Assembly (NCBI GenBank): GCA_026388315.1
Contig: JAPLKA010000055.1
Coordinates: 124,001-188,000, forward strand
Direction: 5' to 3'
Source: Pseudomonadota bacterium
Lineage (GTDB): Bacteria > Desulfobacterota > Syntrophorhabdia > Syntrophorhabdales > Syntrophorhabdaceae
Length of the DNA: 64,000 bases
The notes beneath the pieces were generated by a model that saw nothing but the letters and a program-made list of their open reading frames with translations, did no database searches and had not been told where the DNA came from. Positions 36,922 to 45,911 of the stretch are shown in pieces (within the stretch, counting starts at the first letter, position 1; each line of letters begins with the position of its first letter). The translations under genes and the position numbers were made by a program.

Positions 36922-37276
36922 GGGGGATAAGGGGACATCCTATATTCCTCCTGTCAAGTAAAATTTTATTAAAAAATAAACCATGTAAAATCATGTTGTT
37001 ATAACGTACTCTTTTTTAAGTACGCACCTCTCTTGTCGGTTCTTTCGTGGAACCCTTTCATGTGTCCGGCGATCTTCTCACTTCAAAACGAATCCGCACC
37101 TCAGCGTTACCTGCCTGGATATGGCCGCTGAAGGCTCCTTTCTTCGGATATTTGCTATGGGATTATATCGAAGCGGAGCGTGATTTTCCATAAAATGTTG
37201 GACATTACTGCAATTATATTATAGGGTTAATGGATCGGAGAGGGATTGTGGTTAAATAAACAGGAGAGGTTACTGA
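36922..37276. other. Intergenic stretch, possibly decayed mobile DNA
   Basis: About 355 nt without an intact gene. CGTACT and AGTACG (near 36997-37024) could form a 6-bp stem. Frames on the minus strand are broken by several stops. The ribosome site of the next gene (CAGGAGAGG) is at the right end. Confidence 0.45.
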
Positions 37277-38263
37277 ATGGAGAGTCCTCAAACCATTATG
37301 ACAGAAGTAATGAACTTCATGAAAAGCCGTGTAGTCCTTACGGCTTCAGAACTCGATTTATTTACAAAACTCGATGAAAAACCTTTAACTGCAATAGAGA
37401 TCGCGGAGAGGTACAGTTTTAATCTGAAGGGTTTGACAAGGGTGCTTGATTGCCTTGTGGCCTTTGGTTTTGTCAAAAAAGAAGATAACCGTTATTCCAA
37501 TGCAGAGAAAGGTGCTTTTTTCTCATCCCGCCATTCCGGGACTATTCTTCCCATGGTGCTCCATTTTAACAGACTCTGGGATACCTGGAGTTTGCTCACC
37601 GATACCGTAAAAGGAAAGACAAGCAGAAGACACAAGGTGATAAAGGGATCAGATAAAAAAAGCAGGGAAGCCTTTATTGGTGCCATGCATGTCATTGGCA
37701 GGACCCTTTCATCCGAAATTGCAGGTTCTTTTGACGTAAGCCGCTTTGAGCGGATGCTTGATATCGGAGGGGCATCCGGTACTTATACAATGGCATTTCT
37801 CAGTAAGAATCCGAAGATGGAAGCTGTTCTTTATGACCTGAAGGAGGTGATACCCTTAGCAAAGAAGAGACTCGAATCTGAGGGTTTTTCCCATCGCGTG
37901 ACACTTGTTGCAGGGGATTTTTATAAGAATGAACTCCCCGAAGGGTGCGATCTGGCGCTGCTTTCGGCAATCATCCACCAGAACAGCGCTGAAGAGAACT
38001 TAGAGCTATATAAAAAGATATTCATTGTATTGCGACCAGGCGGAACATTGCTTATCAGAGACCATATTATGGATGAATCAAGGACAAACCCTCCCTCCGG
38101 GGCACTTTTTGCTATAAATATGCTTGTAAATACACATGGTGGGGATACGTATACTCTGGTTGAGGTTAAAGATACATTGAAAGAGGCCGGGTTTGTTGAT
38201 ATAAAACTGGTAAGGACCGGTGAAAAGATGGATTGCCTTGTAGAGGCAAAAAAACCTGTTTAA
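37277..38263 (+). CDS. SAM-dependent O-methyltransferase-like protein
   Basis: A 328-residue protein of the family-2 O-methyltransferase type. N-terminal winged-helix dimerisation domain (LTAIEIAERYSFNLKGLTRVLDCL), SAM motif I MLDIGGASGTYTMAFL, then VLYDLKEVIPLAKKRL and VLRPGGTLLIRDHIM. Substrates in the family are phenolic or polyketide-like small molecules. It ends exactly where the next gene begins. Confidence 0.9.
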   Translation: MESPQTIMTEVMNFMKSRVVLTASELDLFTKLDEKPLTAIEIAERYSFNLKGLTRVLDCLVAFGFVKKEDNRYSNAEKGAFFSSRHSGTILPMVLHFNRLWDTWSLLTDTVKGKTSRRHKVIKGSDKKSREAFIGAMHVIGRTLSSEIAGSFDVSRFERMLDIGGASGTYTMAFLSKNPKMEAVLYDLKEVIPLAKKRLESEGFSHRVTLVAGDFYKNELPEGCDLALLSAIIHQNSAEENLELYKKIFIVLRPGGTLLIRDHIMDESRTNPPSGALFAINMLVNTHGGDTYTLVEVKDTLKEAGFVDIKLVRTGEKMDCLVEAKKPV

Positions 38264-38806
38264 ATGCTTGTGTACAGTGCAATGACAAAACAGTTTACTT
38301 TACCTGCAATGGTCAAGAGATGTATTATGCTGATTTTGATTGTTATTTTTTTGCATTTGTTGTTTACGATAACAATGGCCAATGACAAAATCATCATCGG
38401 TACTGTTGAAGATGTAATTCTCCTGCCATGGGGTGTAAAATTACCCGCCCGTATTGACACGGGAGCAGCGACATCTTCACTTGATGCCCGGAATCTGATA
38501 ATAAAAGATGATAGTATGGCTGAATTTTATTTGCCCGAAAAGTATGGGGGGGGGCTCAAACTCTGTCTTCCTATTGTTGACTGGCGGACAGTAAAGTCTA
38601 CAGGTGAAGTGAAAAAAAGGCCTGTAGTAGAGATGGAAATCTGTATCGGTTCAAAACGTTTTCGTGCACAGGTGAACCTCAACAACCGGTCAAAAATGAC
38701 ATACCCTATGTTAATCGGACGAAATATCCTGAAAGAGTCATTCCTTGTAGATACCACACGGAGTGGGCGTGTACCGCCTACCTGTCCTGAGGCTTCGCAA
38801 AAGTGA
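38264..38806 (+). CDS. Retropepsin-like aspartic protease (COG4067, RimK-associated)
   Basis: A 180-residue protein with an N-terminal membrane anchor or signal (MLILIVIFLHLLFTITMA) and a retropepsin-like domain: ARIDTGAATSSLDARN has the catalytic DTGA and PMLIGRNIL is the flap-end motif. The family was once called ATP-dependent zinc protease. The start is unsure: ATG 38264 abuts the previous stop, and ATG 38282 or 38309 are alternatives. The stop overlaps the next start by 4 nt (GTGA). It belongs with the following 7TM and ATP-grasp genes. Confidence 0.85.
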   Translation: MLVYSAMTKQFTLPAMVKRCIMLILIVIFLHLLFTITMANDKIIIGTVEDVILLPWGVKLPARIDTGAATSSLDARNLIIKDDSMAEFYLPEKYGGGLKLCLPIVDWRTVKSTGEVKKRPVVEMEICIGSKRFRAQVNLNNRSKMTYPMLIGRNILKESFLVDTTRSGRVPPTCPEASQK

Positions 38807-40335
38807 GGCGATTTACCACTATCCTGGTGATTTCGCTTTTTATTTTTTCTGCCGCAATTATTGTTTACCGTGTTGTCCGGCTTGGTTATCCTGTCATTCC
38901 GGCAGCGCCAGGCCAAACATGGCGCCTCTCCATCGACGCCCATGTTAAAAATAACGGCAAAGGGATCGACATATCACTGGGAATCCCCATTGACTACCCC
39001 CGGCGGATGCTCGTTGAGGAGAAAATATCTTCCGGAACACTGAATTTCAATATCCTTAATGAAGGGCAGAACAGGTTTGGCGTCTGGTCAGGACATGAGG
39101 GAAGAGTTCCATGGGAAGAACTGATATTTTATCATGCCACGGTCCTTTTGCGTCCTAAACGCTTTTTTAAAGCCGTACTGCCGGATTCAAAAGAATATCT
39201 GTTTTCGGGAGGAGATACAGAAAAGGTCATTGCGAGACGCTTGACAGACAAATGGGACAACCTTCCATTGCATGAGAGGATAACTGCCATCGCAGGGACT
39301 GTATCAGGAATATGGGGAACACCTGCCCCCGATAAGGAAGATATGAATGCATGGGCTAAGGTAAAAGAAAAATATGGCAATGCAAAGGCACTTTTAATGC
39401 TATGCCAGAGCGCGAATATTCCGGCACACCAATCAGAAGGGCTCTTTCTCAGAGAGAGTGTGACGGGTAAATTGTCAAAATGGATAGAGGCATGGGATGG
39501 CAAGAAGTGGTTGAACGTGTGGGTCGAAACCGGGGATGTGTATCAGGATTATACTTCATTTCTTCCGCTTGCCAATGGCGGTGCCCCTGCGGTCCGGTTG
39601 ACGAATGGCGAAATCAGGGATATACGCTGGGTTCTGGTGAGGTATGTTGCAGACCGGTGGAGCTTACATGCTGAGCGTACGACGCGATCAAAGAGTTTTC
39701 TTGACACCTGGTCGCTTTTCAGGCTGCCCCCTGAGTTTCAGAAGACATTCCGGATACTCCTGCTCGTGCCTATTGGTGCGCTTATGATCAGTGTGCTCCG
39801 CAATATTGTCGGTTTCCCGACATTCGGCATTTTTATGCCTGTCCTTATGGCGCTCTCTTTCAGGAGTACGGGGCTCATCTATGGTCTTGGAATCTTTTTC
39901 GGTGTTATTCTTCTTGGATACATTGTACGCAGTTTCCTGGATAAGCTCAGGCTTCTCCTTGTGCCGCGCATGTCAGTCATGCTGACACTCGTCATTGGTG
40001 GTTTTACTATTCTTGCCCTCATCGGGAATAAATATGGATTAAGGGAATTTATGGCAGTAGGCCTCCTTCCCTTTGTAATCCTTACCATGACCATTGAAAG
40101 GTTTTTCGTCCTTGTTGAAGAATCGGGAACATTGGAGGCCTTCAGGACTGCCTGCGGAAGTGCTGCCGTGTCGGTACTGACCTATGTGATTATAAGCTGG
40201 GAACCACTGCAACTGACATTTTTTGTCTATCCGGAACTTCTCATGGCAATAGTAGGTATTCAAATCCTCATAGGCCGCTATACAGGTTACAGAATTTCCG
40301 AGTTTATTCGTTTTCGCGCCATAAGAGGTTCATGA
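38803..40335 (+). CDS. Inactive-transglutaminase fused to seven-helix membrane domain
   Basis: A 510-residue protein. One N-terminal helix (TTILVISLFIFSAAIIVYRVV), a periplasmic transglutaminase-like domain (about residues 40-300; AKALLMLCQSANIPAHQSEG, SKWIEAWDGKKWLNVWVETG) and a C-terminal seven-helix block (from about 315; RILLLVPIGALMISVLRN onward). The transglutaminase part of this family is described as inactive. Starts at GTG inside the protease gene stop and ends 4 nt into the ATP-grasp gene. Confidence 0.9.
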   Translation: MRRFTTILVISLFIFSAAIIVYRVVRLGYPVIPAAPGQTWRLSIDAHVKNNGKGIDISLGIPIDYPRRMLVEEKISSGTLNFNILNEGQNRFGVWSGHEGRVPWEELIFYHATVLLRPKRFFKAVLPDSKEYLFSGGDTEKVIARRLTDKWDNLPLHERITAIAGTVSGIWGTPAPDKEDMNAWAKVKEKYGNAKALLMLCQSANIPAHQSEGLFLRESVTGKLSKWIEAWDGKKWLNVWVETGDVYQDYTSFLPLANGGAPAVRLTNGEIRDIRWVLVRYVADRWSLHAERTTRSKSFLDTWSLFRLPPEFQKTFRILLLVPIGALMISVLRNIVGFPTFGIFMPVLMALSFRSTGLIYGLGIFFGVILLGYIVRSFLDKLRLLLVPRMSVMLTLVIGGFTILALIGNKYGLREFMAVGLLPFVILTMTIERFFVLVEESGTLEAFRTACGSAAVSVLTYVIISWEPLQLTFFVYPELLMAIVGIQILIGRYTGYRISEFIRFRAIRGS

Positions 40336-41282
40336 TGATCCTCTATACAATCCGGAATATGAGGACATCCGGCATCCTTGGCATGAACAACCGGAATGCA
40401 GAGTATATAATGGTCTTCAACCCCCGGTCTTCTTTTCCGCTTGTAGACAACAAGGTATTAACAAAAAAACTTGCCATGGAGCACGGGATACCCACGCCAA
40501 CCCTCTATCATGTCGTTCTTCATCATGGTGGAATTTCAGAGCTGAAAACACTCCTCAAAGACCACCGGGAATTTGTTGCCAAGCCGGCACGCGGCTCCGG
40601 CGGAAGTGGAATAGTGCTCATTATCAATCATACCGAAGAAACTTATGTTACACAGAGTGGGAAAGAAATCCCCTGGGAGGACTTTTCGTATCATATTTCC
40701 GGGATTCTTTCGGGTATTTACTCCCTTGAAGGATTGGAGGATTATGCAATTATTGAGTCTCTTATCCATCCTGCCCCTGTTTTTGCCGATGTAACCTACC
40801 AGGGGGTGCCGGATATAAGGATTATAGTATATAAGGGCGTTCCCGTGATGTCCATGGTCAGGCTGCCCACAAAGGCTTCTGACGGGAAGGCCAATTTACA
40901 CCGTGGGGCCATCGGCGCGGGAATTAATTTTAAAGACGGTAATACCTTAATGGCCGTCCACCATTCAAATCTCATTACCCATCATCCTGATACAGGCAAC
41001 CCCGTGAACGGAATTCAAATACCTTACTGGGAAAAAATGCTTCTTATTGCGGCAAAGGCTGCAGATATGGTCGGCCTTGGTTACATTGGCGCTGATCTTG
41101 TGATTGATAAGGAACGGGGTCCGGTCCTTCTCGAATTAAATGCACGTCCGGGTCTTGCAATCCAGTTGGCCAATGGCAGTGGCCTTTTGAAACGCCTCAA
41201 GACGGTAGAAGCGGCACCCCAAAATGTATTCGAGACACCGGAGACACGGGTCGCCTGGGCAATGGAGAACTTCGGAATATAA
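40332..41282 (+). CDS. RimK-type alpha-L-glutamate ligase-like ATP-grasp protein
   Basis: A 316-residue ATP-grasp enzyme: N-terminal MNNRNAEYIMVFNPRSSFPLV is cut here to MNNRNAEYI, ATP-binding FVAKPARGSGGSGIVLI and Mg-binding LGYIGADLVIDKERGPVLLE plus LNARPGLAIQLAN. It probably ligates an amino acid or similar nucleophile to a carboxylate. With the retropepsin-like and 7TM-transglutaminase genes it forms a tightly overlapped three-gene operon known across proteobacteria whose product is not settled. Confidence 0.9.
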   Translation: MMILYTIRNMRTSGILGMNNRNAEYIMVFNPRSSFPLVDNKVLTKKLAMEHGIPTPTLYHVVLHHGGISELKTLLKDHREFVAKPARGSGGSGIVLIINHTEETYVTQSGKEIPWEDFSYHISGILSGIYSLEGLEDYAIIESLIHPAPVFADVTYQGVPDIRIIVYKGVPVMSMVRLPTKASDGKANLHRGAIGAGINFKDGNTLMAVHHSNLITHHPDTGNPVNGIQIPYWEKMLLIAAKAADMVGLGYIGADLVIDKERGPVLLELNARPGLAIQLANGSGLLKRLKTVEAAPQNVFETPETRVAWAMENFGI

Positions 41283-41368
41283 CATGCTGGACTGTTAAAT
41301 TAGCTTTAAATTCCGTATGTTTTATGTTAGTAATGTGTCGATATTTAAACGTTTTTTGGTGAGGAGAG

Positions 41369-42628
41369 ATGGAAAAACTAAGGACTTTACGCGGATTCAG
41401 GGATGTTTTTGGTGAGGAGATACAGAAGTTCAATCTTATTGAAAATGTTTCAAGGAAATATTTTAATCTTTTTGGGTTTAAGGAAATTGAAATACCTGTG
41501 CTTGAAAAGACCGAGCTCTTTGTGAGGAGCATAGGTGATACGACGGATATCGTTGAAAAAGAAATGTTTACCTTTGTTGATCTGGGGGGTGATTCAGTTA
41601 CCCTGCGGCCTGAGGCTACAGCAGGGATGGTGAGGGCTTATCTCCAGGAAGGGCTGTATGCAAAGGAGAGGATATCGAAAGTATTTACCATAGGCTCCAT
41701 GTTCAGACATGAAAGGCCTCAGAAGGGGAGGTACAGGGAGTTTCACCAGGTTGACGTGGAAACCTTCGGGACAGACGACCCCCTGATTGATGCGGAACTT
41801 CTCTGGATGATCACGCTCATACTCAAGGAACTTAATGTAGCCGGATATATCGTTGAAATCAACAGCGTGGGTTGCAAAGAATGTCGTGAATCCTTTAGAA
41901 ATGAACTTGTGTCATATTTTGAAACAAAAAAAGACCATCTCTGCGAGGATTGTCTCCGCCGTCTGGAGAGAAACCCTCTGAGAATATTTGACTGCAAGAA
42001 TTCTCAATGTATTGATGTTACTCAGAGTTCACCCTTTCTTTTTGATTCGCTGTGTGAGGGTTGCAAGACACATTTTGAAACCTTCTTGAAGCACTTAAAT
42101 GACTTTAACGTTGCCATTAATATCAACAAAAGGCTCGTGAGGGGCCTTGATTATTACTCTAAAACGGTTTTTGAAATAACATCCGGTGACCTTGGCGCCC
42201 AGAAGGCATTCATTGCAGGTGGGCGTTACAATAATCTCGTTGAAGAAATGGGTGGACCATCCACACCCGCTATCGGCTTCGCAATAGGTGTTGAAAGACT
42301 TGCATTGATTACTTCAATTGATGCTTTGTCCGGAAAACCTTCTCATTTCTTTGCATATGTCGGCGAAGAGGCAAAAAATTACCTTGTGCCAATCCTGAGG
42401 TCATTTATCAGTGAAGGGTTATCCTTTAACTATGCGTATGAAGGTAAATCGTTGAAGTCCCAGATGCGCTTTGCGGATAGCCTCGGTGCGGATTATGTTT
42501 TGATTCTGGGGGACGATGAGATTGCAAAAGGGATAATTGTCATGAGGGATATGCGGAGAAAGAACCAGCATGAATTACCTCTGGAGGTTTTGGGGCTTGC
42601 AAAAGCAGTTCTAAAATTAACTTGTTAG
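41369..42628 (+). CDS. hisS: Histidyl-tRNA synthetase
   Basis: A 419-residue class II synthetase. Motif 2 is FRHERPQKGRYREFHQVD, the HisA signature is RLVRGLDYYSKTVFE and motif 3 is AIGFAIGVERLAL, followed by the anticodon-binding domain (YLVPILRSFISEGLSFNY). It charges tRNA-His in the cytoplasm. GAGGAGAG precedes the start. The TAG stop touches the outer stem of a dispersed hairpin repeat. Confidence 0.97.
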   Translation: MEKLRTLRGFRDVFGEEIQKFNLIENVSRKYFNLFGFKEIEIPVLEKTELFVRSIGDTTDIVEKEMFTFVDLGGDSVTLRPEATAGMVRAYLQEGLYAKERISKVFTIGSMFRHERPQKGRYREFHQVDVETFGTDDPLIDAELLWMITLILKELNVAGYIVEINSVGCKECRESFRNELVSYFETKKDHLCEDCLRRLERNPLRIFDCKNSQCIDVTQSSPFLFDSLCEGCKTHFETFLKHLNDFNVAININKRLVRGLDYYSKTVFEITSGDLGAQKAFIAGGRYNNLVEEMGGPSTPAIGFAIGVERLALITSIDALSGKPSHFFAYVGEEAKNYLVPILRSFISEGLSFNYAYEGKSLKSQMRFADSLGADYVLILGDDEIAKGIIVMRDMRRKNQHELPLEVLGLAKAVLKLTC

Positions 42629-42727
42629 TAGATTCCCACGGTTGTTGGAATCTACATTTAGCGAATTCATGAGCGAGAGTGGGGAGGCTCCACGAGCTTT
42701 GCTTGTGGAGGGGGCGACGCGAGCCCC
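42628..42727 (+). repeat. Dispersed hairpin repeat, copy E (type 1) with outer stem
   Basis: Outer stem GTAGATTCC/GGAATCTAC (42628-42655); hairpin 1 is degenerate (GCGAATTCATGAGC). Hairpin 2 is CTCC-ACGAGC-TTT-GCTTGT-GGAG (one G-T pair), and hairpin 3 is GGGGC-GACGCGA-GCCCC. It directly follows the hisS stop, and its antisense strand encodes the C-terminus of the convergent gene. Confidence 0.88.
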
Positions 42728-43140
42728 ATTAATAGTTTGCTTCTGTGCATTAAGTACGTCAGAATAAACGCAAGGGCAAACCTGAAGGCGACCAGGATAA
42801 AACCATTCGCGCCGATTACAACAAAAATCAAAGTATCTTCTATCATGGCATGACAGATTGAGAGAAAAAGAAGGATGAGAAAACCCTCTCTTTTACTTAT
42901 ATTGGATGTCTTTATAGAATAGATGATGATACCGGCACCATACGTTAACCCGATAATAATCCCTGTAATGAGAGGCACCAAACCATTATGGGTTATTCCA
43001 AATACAGAAAAGCGTATTTTTTCGATCTGTGACTGTTTGTGTTTGAGAAACTCATAAGAAATCGTCAAGGGTAGTATGATGACGAAAAGTTTGAGTATCA
43101 GGCTGAACGAGTCTTTTAATGCTACTAAAATAATTTCCAT
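42667..43140 (-). CDS. Gate-domain (nucleoside recognition/SpmB-like) membrane protein, second half
   Basis: A 157-residue protein with about four helices (SLILKLFVIILPLTISYEFL, LVPLITGIIIGLTYGAGIII, ICHAMIEDTLIFVVIGAN). It looks like the second half of a two-gene nucleoside-recognition Gate pair with the gene upstream, whose end it overlaps by 16 nt. Its last 19 residues (GLASPPPQAKLVEPPHSRS) and stop are encoded by the antisense strand of repeat copy E, so the original C-terminus has been replaced. Confidence 0.8.
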   Translation of the reverse strand: MEIILVALKDSFSLILKLFVIILPLTISYEFLKHKQSQIEKIRFSVFGITHNGLVPLITGIIIGLTYGAGIIIYSIKTSNISKREGFLILLFLSICHAMIEDTLIFVVIGANGFILVAFRFALAFILTYLMHRSKLLMGLASPPPQAKLVEPPHSRS

Positions 43141-43550
43141 AATAGATTAAGCAAAACCCCTGAAAGCAGACTAAAAAATATTCTTGCGGCGAGCATGATC
43201 CACCCGTTTACGCCTGTTTTCTGTGTCACCGGTGTTTCCACAGGAAGCGCATGTGAGATGCCGAGCATCAATGCCATAATGGTAATATCCTTTGTAGACA
43301 GGTTGAGTGGTGTCAGGACTGCAATGGCTGCATAGAGATTGATGAGATATCCTGCGATAAGCCCCAGTGCAGCCTCGCCGGGCAATCCGAACAAGCCCAT
43401 AAAAGGCCTGAAAAATCTGCTGATTATATCAATGAGCCCAAAATATTTTATGAACTCGATGGCGATGTAACATGGCACAATAACCTTGGCCATGACCAGA
43501 ATAATAGATAATCCGTTAAGGATACCTTTTTTAAGAACAATTGATTTCAA
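43125..43550 (-). CDS. Gate-domain (nucleoside recognition) membrane protein, first half
   Basis: A 141-residue membrane protein (GLSIILVMAKVIVPCYIAIEF, ALGLIAGYLINLYAAIAVL, LGISHALPVETPVTQKTG), matching Gate-domain proteins such as SpmA/SpmB and nucleoside-recognition proteins. The solute is unknown. It starts at a TTG whose last bases overlap the TGA stop of the FadL-type gene (TTGA), so its translation depends on that gene. Confidence 0.82.
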   Translation of the reverse strand: MKSIVLKKGILNGLSIILVMAKVIVPCYIAIEFIKYFGLIDIISRFFRPFMGLFGLPGEAALGLIAGYLINLYAAIAVLTPLNLSTKDITIMALMLGISHALPVETPVTQKTGVNGWIMLAARIFFSLLSGVLLNLLWKLF

Positions 43551-44854
43551 TGACTATACTCGAAGCCCAGGAGAAAAACGTGCGCAAAGTTTGTGTATTT
43601 GCCGTTTAGCCCTTGGATGTATGAATTTCGGTCATCAAAAAATGTTGCCTGATATCCGAAGTTTACTTTAAAAGCGTCTTTCCTCAATGTTCCTCCGAGG
43701 GTGAAAATATTCCTCGTACTATCAGGCATTTCGGGCCCAAGCGTTTTCCCTGGAACAGGGCTCTTGTCGTACATGTATCCACCCCTGATATCGAAAAATT
43801 TATTCACCGTGTAGTTTGAGCCGAGCGCAATAGTCGGTGTATTGCGCCAGTTTTTGTATATAAATGCATCTGCCGTCCCGTTATCGGATGTGATTTTGTA
43901 GCTGCTCATAGAAGACCACCCTGTATAGAGTATATCACCTTCCAGGGTTAAATCTCCGAATTTTTTTGATAAACCGGCAACGGCAATGAAGGGCAGGGTA
44001 AATGTTGTTGATGCACCGGTGCCACTGGAAGTCAAGGGTGGCGGAAGAGAAAAGAAGACTTTCCCGTTAAACCTGATCTCTGTAGAACTTCTGTAGGTAA
44101 ACGATAACGTGTAATCTTCGGGGAGTTTAATGGCAACCCCGGCATTATAGCCAATACCGTCTCCATCGCCGGTAAGTTTTGTAGTGCCATCAGGCAACCC
44201 GGGGGCTACAAATATGGCCTGTTTCATCGTTACCGAGCTTGTTATATAAGAGAGACCGAAGCTGAAAGAAAAATTATCATTTGCTTTAAAAGCAAATACA
44301 GGATTAACATAGGTTGTCCTGAGTTCCGCAAAAGTGCTGTAACGGCTGCCAGCCCAATCCTGCGGCCATTCAGTGGATAAACCAAAGGGTGAATAGACAC
44401 CAACCCCGAAAGATATATTGCCATGGGTGTATTTTGCAAAAAATGCGGGCAGATGGTGTGTTTCTGTCTTTGCATAATAACGTTTTCCTGTTGTTGGATC
44501 TTCGTATCGCATATTTGGTGCAATCATAGTGTCACCAACAGACATTCCAAAACCTTTTTGAAAAACGAGCATTGCAGGGTTATAAAACACAGCCGACGGA
44601 TTATCTATGGAAGATATTACGGCCATTCCCATGCCGTTCGCTTTTGCATCCTGGTTATAAATGAGGAAGGCGGCCCCGAAGACATCAAGGGGTATTAAAA
44701 AGAGAAAAAAGATTAAAATAAATGCCTTTTTTACTTTAAGCCCCCGTTTGTACGAATATAAAGCAATAAAGTTAAAATCGAAAAAACTTTGTATACCAAA
44801 ATTCTTGTAAATATTAAACGTTGATAACCGGCAAGTATTCAGTCTAATTACCAT
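43547..44854 (-). CDS. FadL/TodX-family outer-membrane transport protein
   Basis: A FadL-type beta-barrel. The signal peptide is AFILIFFLFLIPLDVFGAAF, and the mature N-terminus (NQDAKANGMGMAVISSIDNPSAVFYNPA) is the family's plug with the NPA-type motif; the C-terminus ends in an aromatic strand (VFLLGFEYSH). These porins admit hydrophobic compounds such as fatty acids or aromatics. The first ATG lies 40 codons before the signal peptide and I find no ATG, GTG or TTG between them, so either the long leader is translated or an unusual start is used. Confidence 0.88.
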   Translation of the reverse strand: MVIRLNTCRLSTFNIYKNFGIQSFFDFNFIALYSYKRGLKVKKAFILIFFLFLIPLDVFGAAFLIYNQDAKANGMGMAVISSIDNPSAVFYNPAMLVFQKGFGMSVGDTMIAPNMRYEDPTTGKRYYAKTETHHLPAFFAKYTHGNISFGVGVYSPFGLSTEWPQDWAGSRYSTFAELRTTYVNPVFAFKANDNFSFSFGLSYITSSVTMKQAIFVAPGLPDGTTKLTGDGDGIGYNAGVAIKLPEDYTLSFTYRSSTEIRFNGKVFFSLPPPLTSSGTGASTTFTLPFIAVAGLSKKFGDLTLEGDILYTGWSSMSSYKITSDNGTADAFIYKNWRNTPTIALGSNYTVNKFFDIRGGYMYDKSPVPGKTLGPEMPDSTRNIFTLGGTLRKDAFKVNFGYQATFFDDRNSYIQGLNGKYTNFAHVFLLGFEYSH

Positions 44855-44928
44855 TTAAGGTTGAAAAAAACAATATATAAAAATTTTTGTGTAGCCATTT
44901 TATTTTTAATTTAATAAAATAGGTCTTA

Positions 44929-45852
44929 ATGATATATACAATCACATTAAGCCCTTCCCTTGATAGAATCGTAGATGTTGAGGAACTCATATATGATGAT
45001 GTAAATAAGATTGAAGAAGAGAGAAGGCGGGCAGGCGGCAGGGGCATTGATGTTTCCCGCGTTATAAGGGAACTCGGCGGACAGAGCATTGCACTCGGGC
45101 TTATCGGTGGGTATGATGGTTTAGAATTAGAGGGCAGGCTCATCAACGAAGGTGTTATATGCGATTTTACAAGAATAAATAGTGAAACGCGAACAAATAA
45201 TATTGTATACCAGAGAAAAAAGAAATTGCAAACGCTGTTGAGTACCTGTGAACCTGATGTCGATCCGCTTGAAATTGCTTCATTTTTCAATAAAATCAAA
45301 GAGATACCAAGGCGCAGTTATGTTGTGATTAGCGGAAATATGCCCAAGGGAGTAAATGAGAATTTTTATGCGCAAATGATTATTACATTGAAGGAGAAAG
45401 GGGCAAAGGTGATCCTTGATACAGATGGTGAGGCGCTGAGAAGAGGCGTAGACGCCGGCCCATGCTTAATCAAACCAAATATCCATGAGTTCGGCAGATT
45501 TGTGGAACACAATGTATCGAGCGTAGAAGAAATTATTAACTATGCAAAACCATATCAAAATGTAGTAGAATATATTGTTGTATCTATGGGCGTGAGGGGT
45601 GTCGTGGGGATTAACAGGAATGAATATTATTTAGCAACTCCCCCAAAAATTAAGGTGAGGAGTTCTATCGGGGCCGGCGACTCGCTTGTGGCAGGGATTG
45701 TTTATGCTATGAGTGAAGGCCGGACATTTGAAGATGCTATTACACTGGGGGTTGCATGCGGGACTGCTTCAACACTGAATTCCGGCAATGAGTTGTGTAA
45801 GCGGGAGGATGTTGAAATTATTAAAAAAGATGTAATTATTAAAAAAATTTAA
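44929..45852 (+). CDS. PfkB-family sugar kinase (1-phosphofructokinase-like)
   Basis: A 307-residue ribokinase-fold protein. N-terminal ITLSPSLDRIVDVEELIYDD, GGRGIDVSRVIRELGG (sugar-phosphate binding) and the catalytic Asp in SIGAGDSLVAGIVYAM match the FruK/LacC branch, which phosphorylates fructose-1-phosphate or tagatose-6-phosphate. No PTS genes are seen nearby, so the physiological substrate is open. Divergent from the FadL gene across only 74 AT-rich nt. Confidence 0.9.
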   Translation: MIYTITLSPSLDRIVDVEELIYDDVNKIEEERRRAGGRGIDVSRVIRELGGQSIALGLIGGYDGLELEGRLINEGVICDFTRINSETRTNNIVYQRKKKLQTLLSTCEPDVDPLEIASFFNKIKEIPRRSYVVISGNMPKGVNENFYAQMIITLKEKGAKVILDTDGEALRRGVDAGPCLIKPNIHEFGRFVEHNVSSVEEIINYAKPYQNVVEYIVVSMGVRGVVGINRNEYYLATPPKIKVRSSIGAGDSLVAGIVYAMSEGRTFEDAITLGVACGTASTLNSGNELCKREDVEIIKKDVIIKKI

Positions 45853-45911
45853 TTTACTTATTTTGAATGTTGTAATAATATCTAATTAACAATGAAAGGA
45901 GGTGAAATTAG

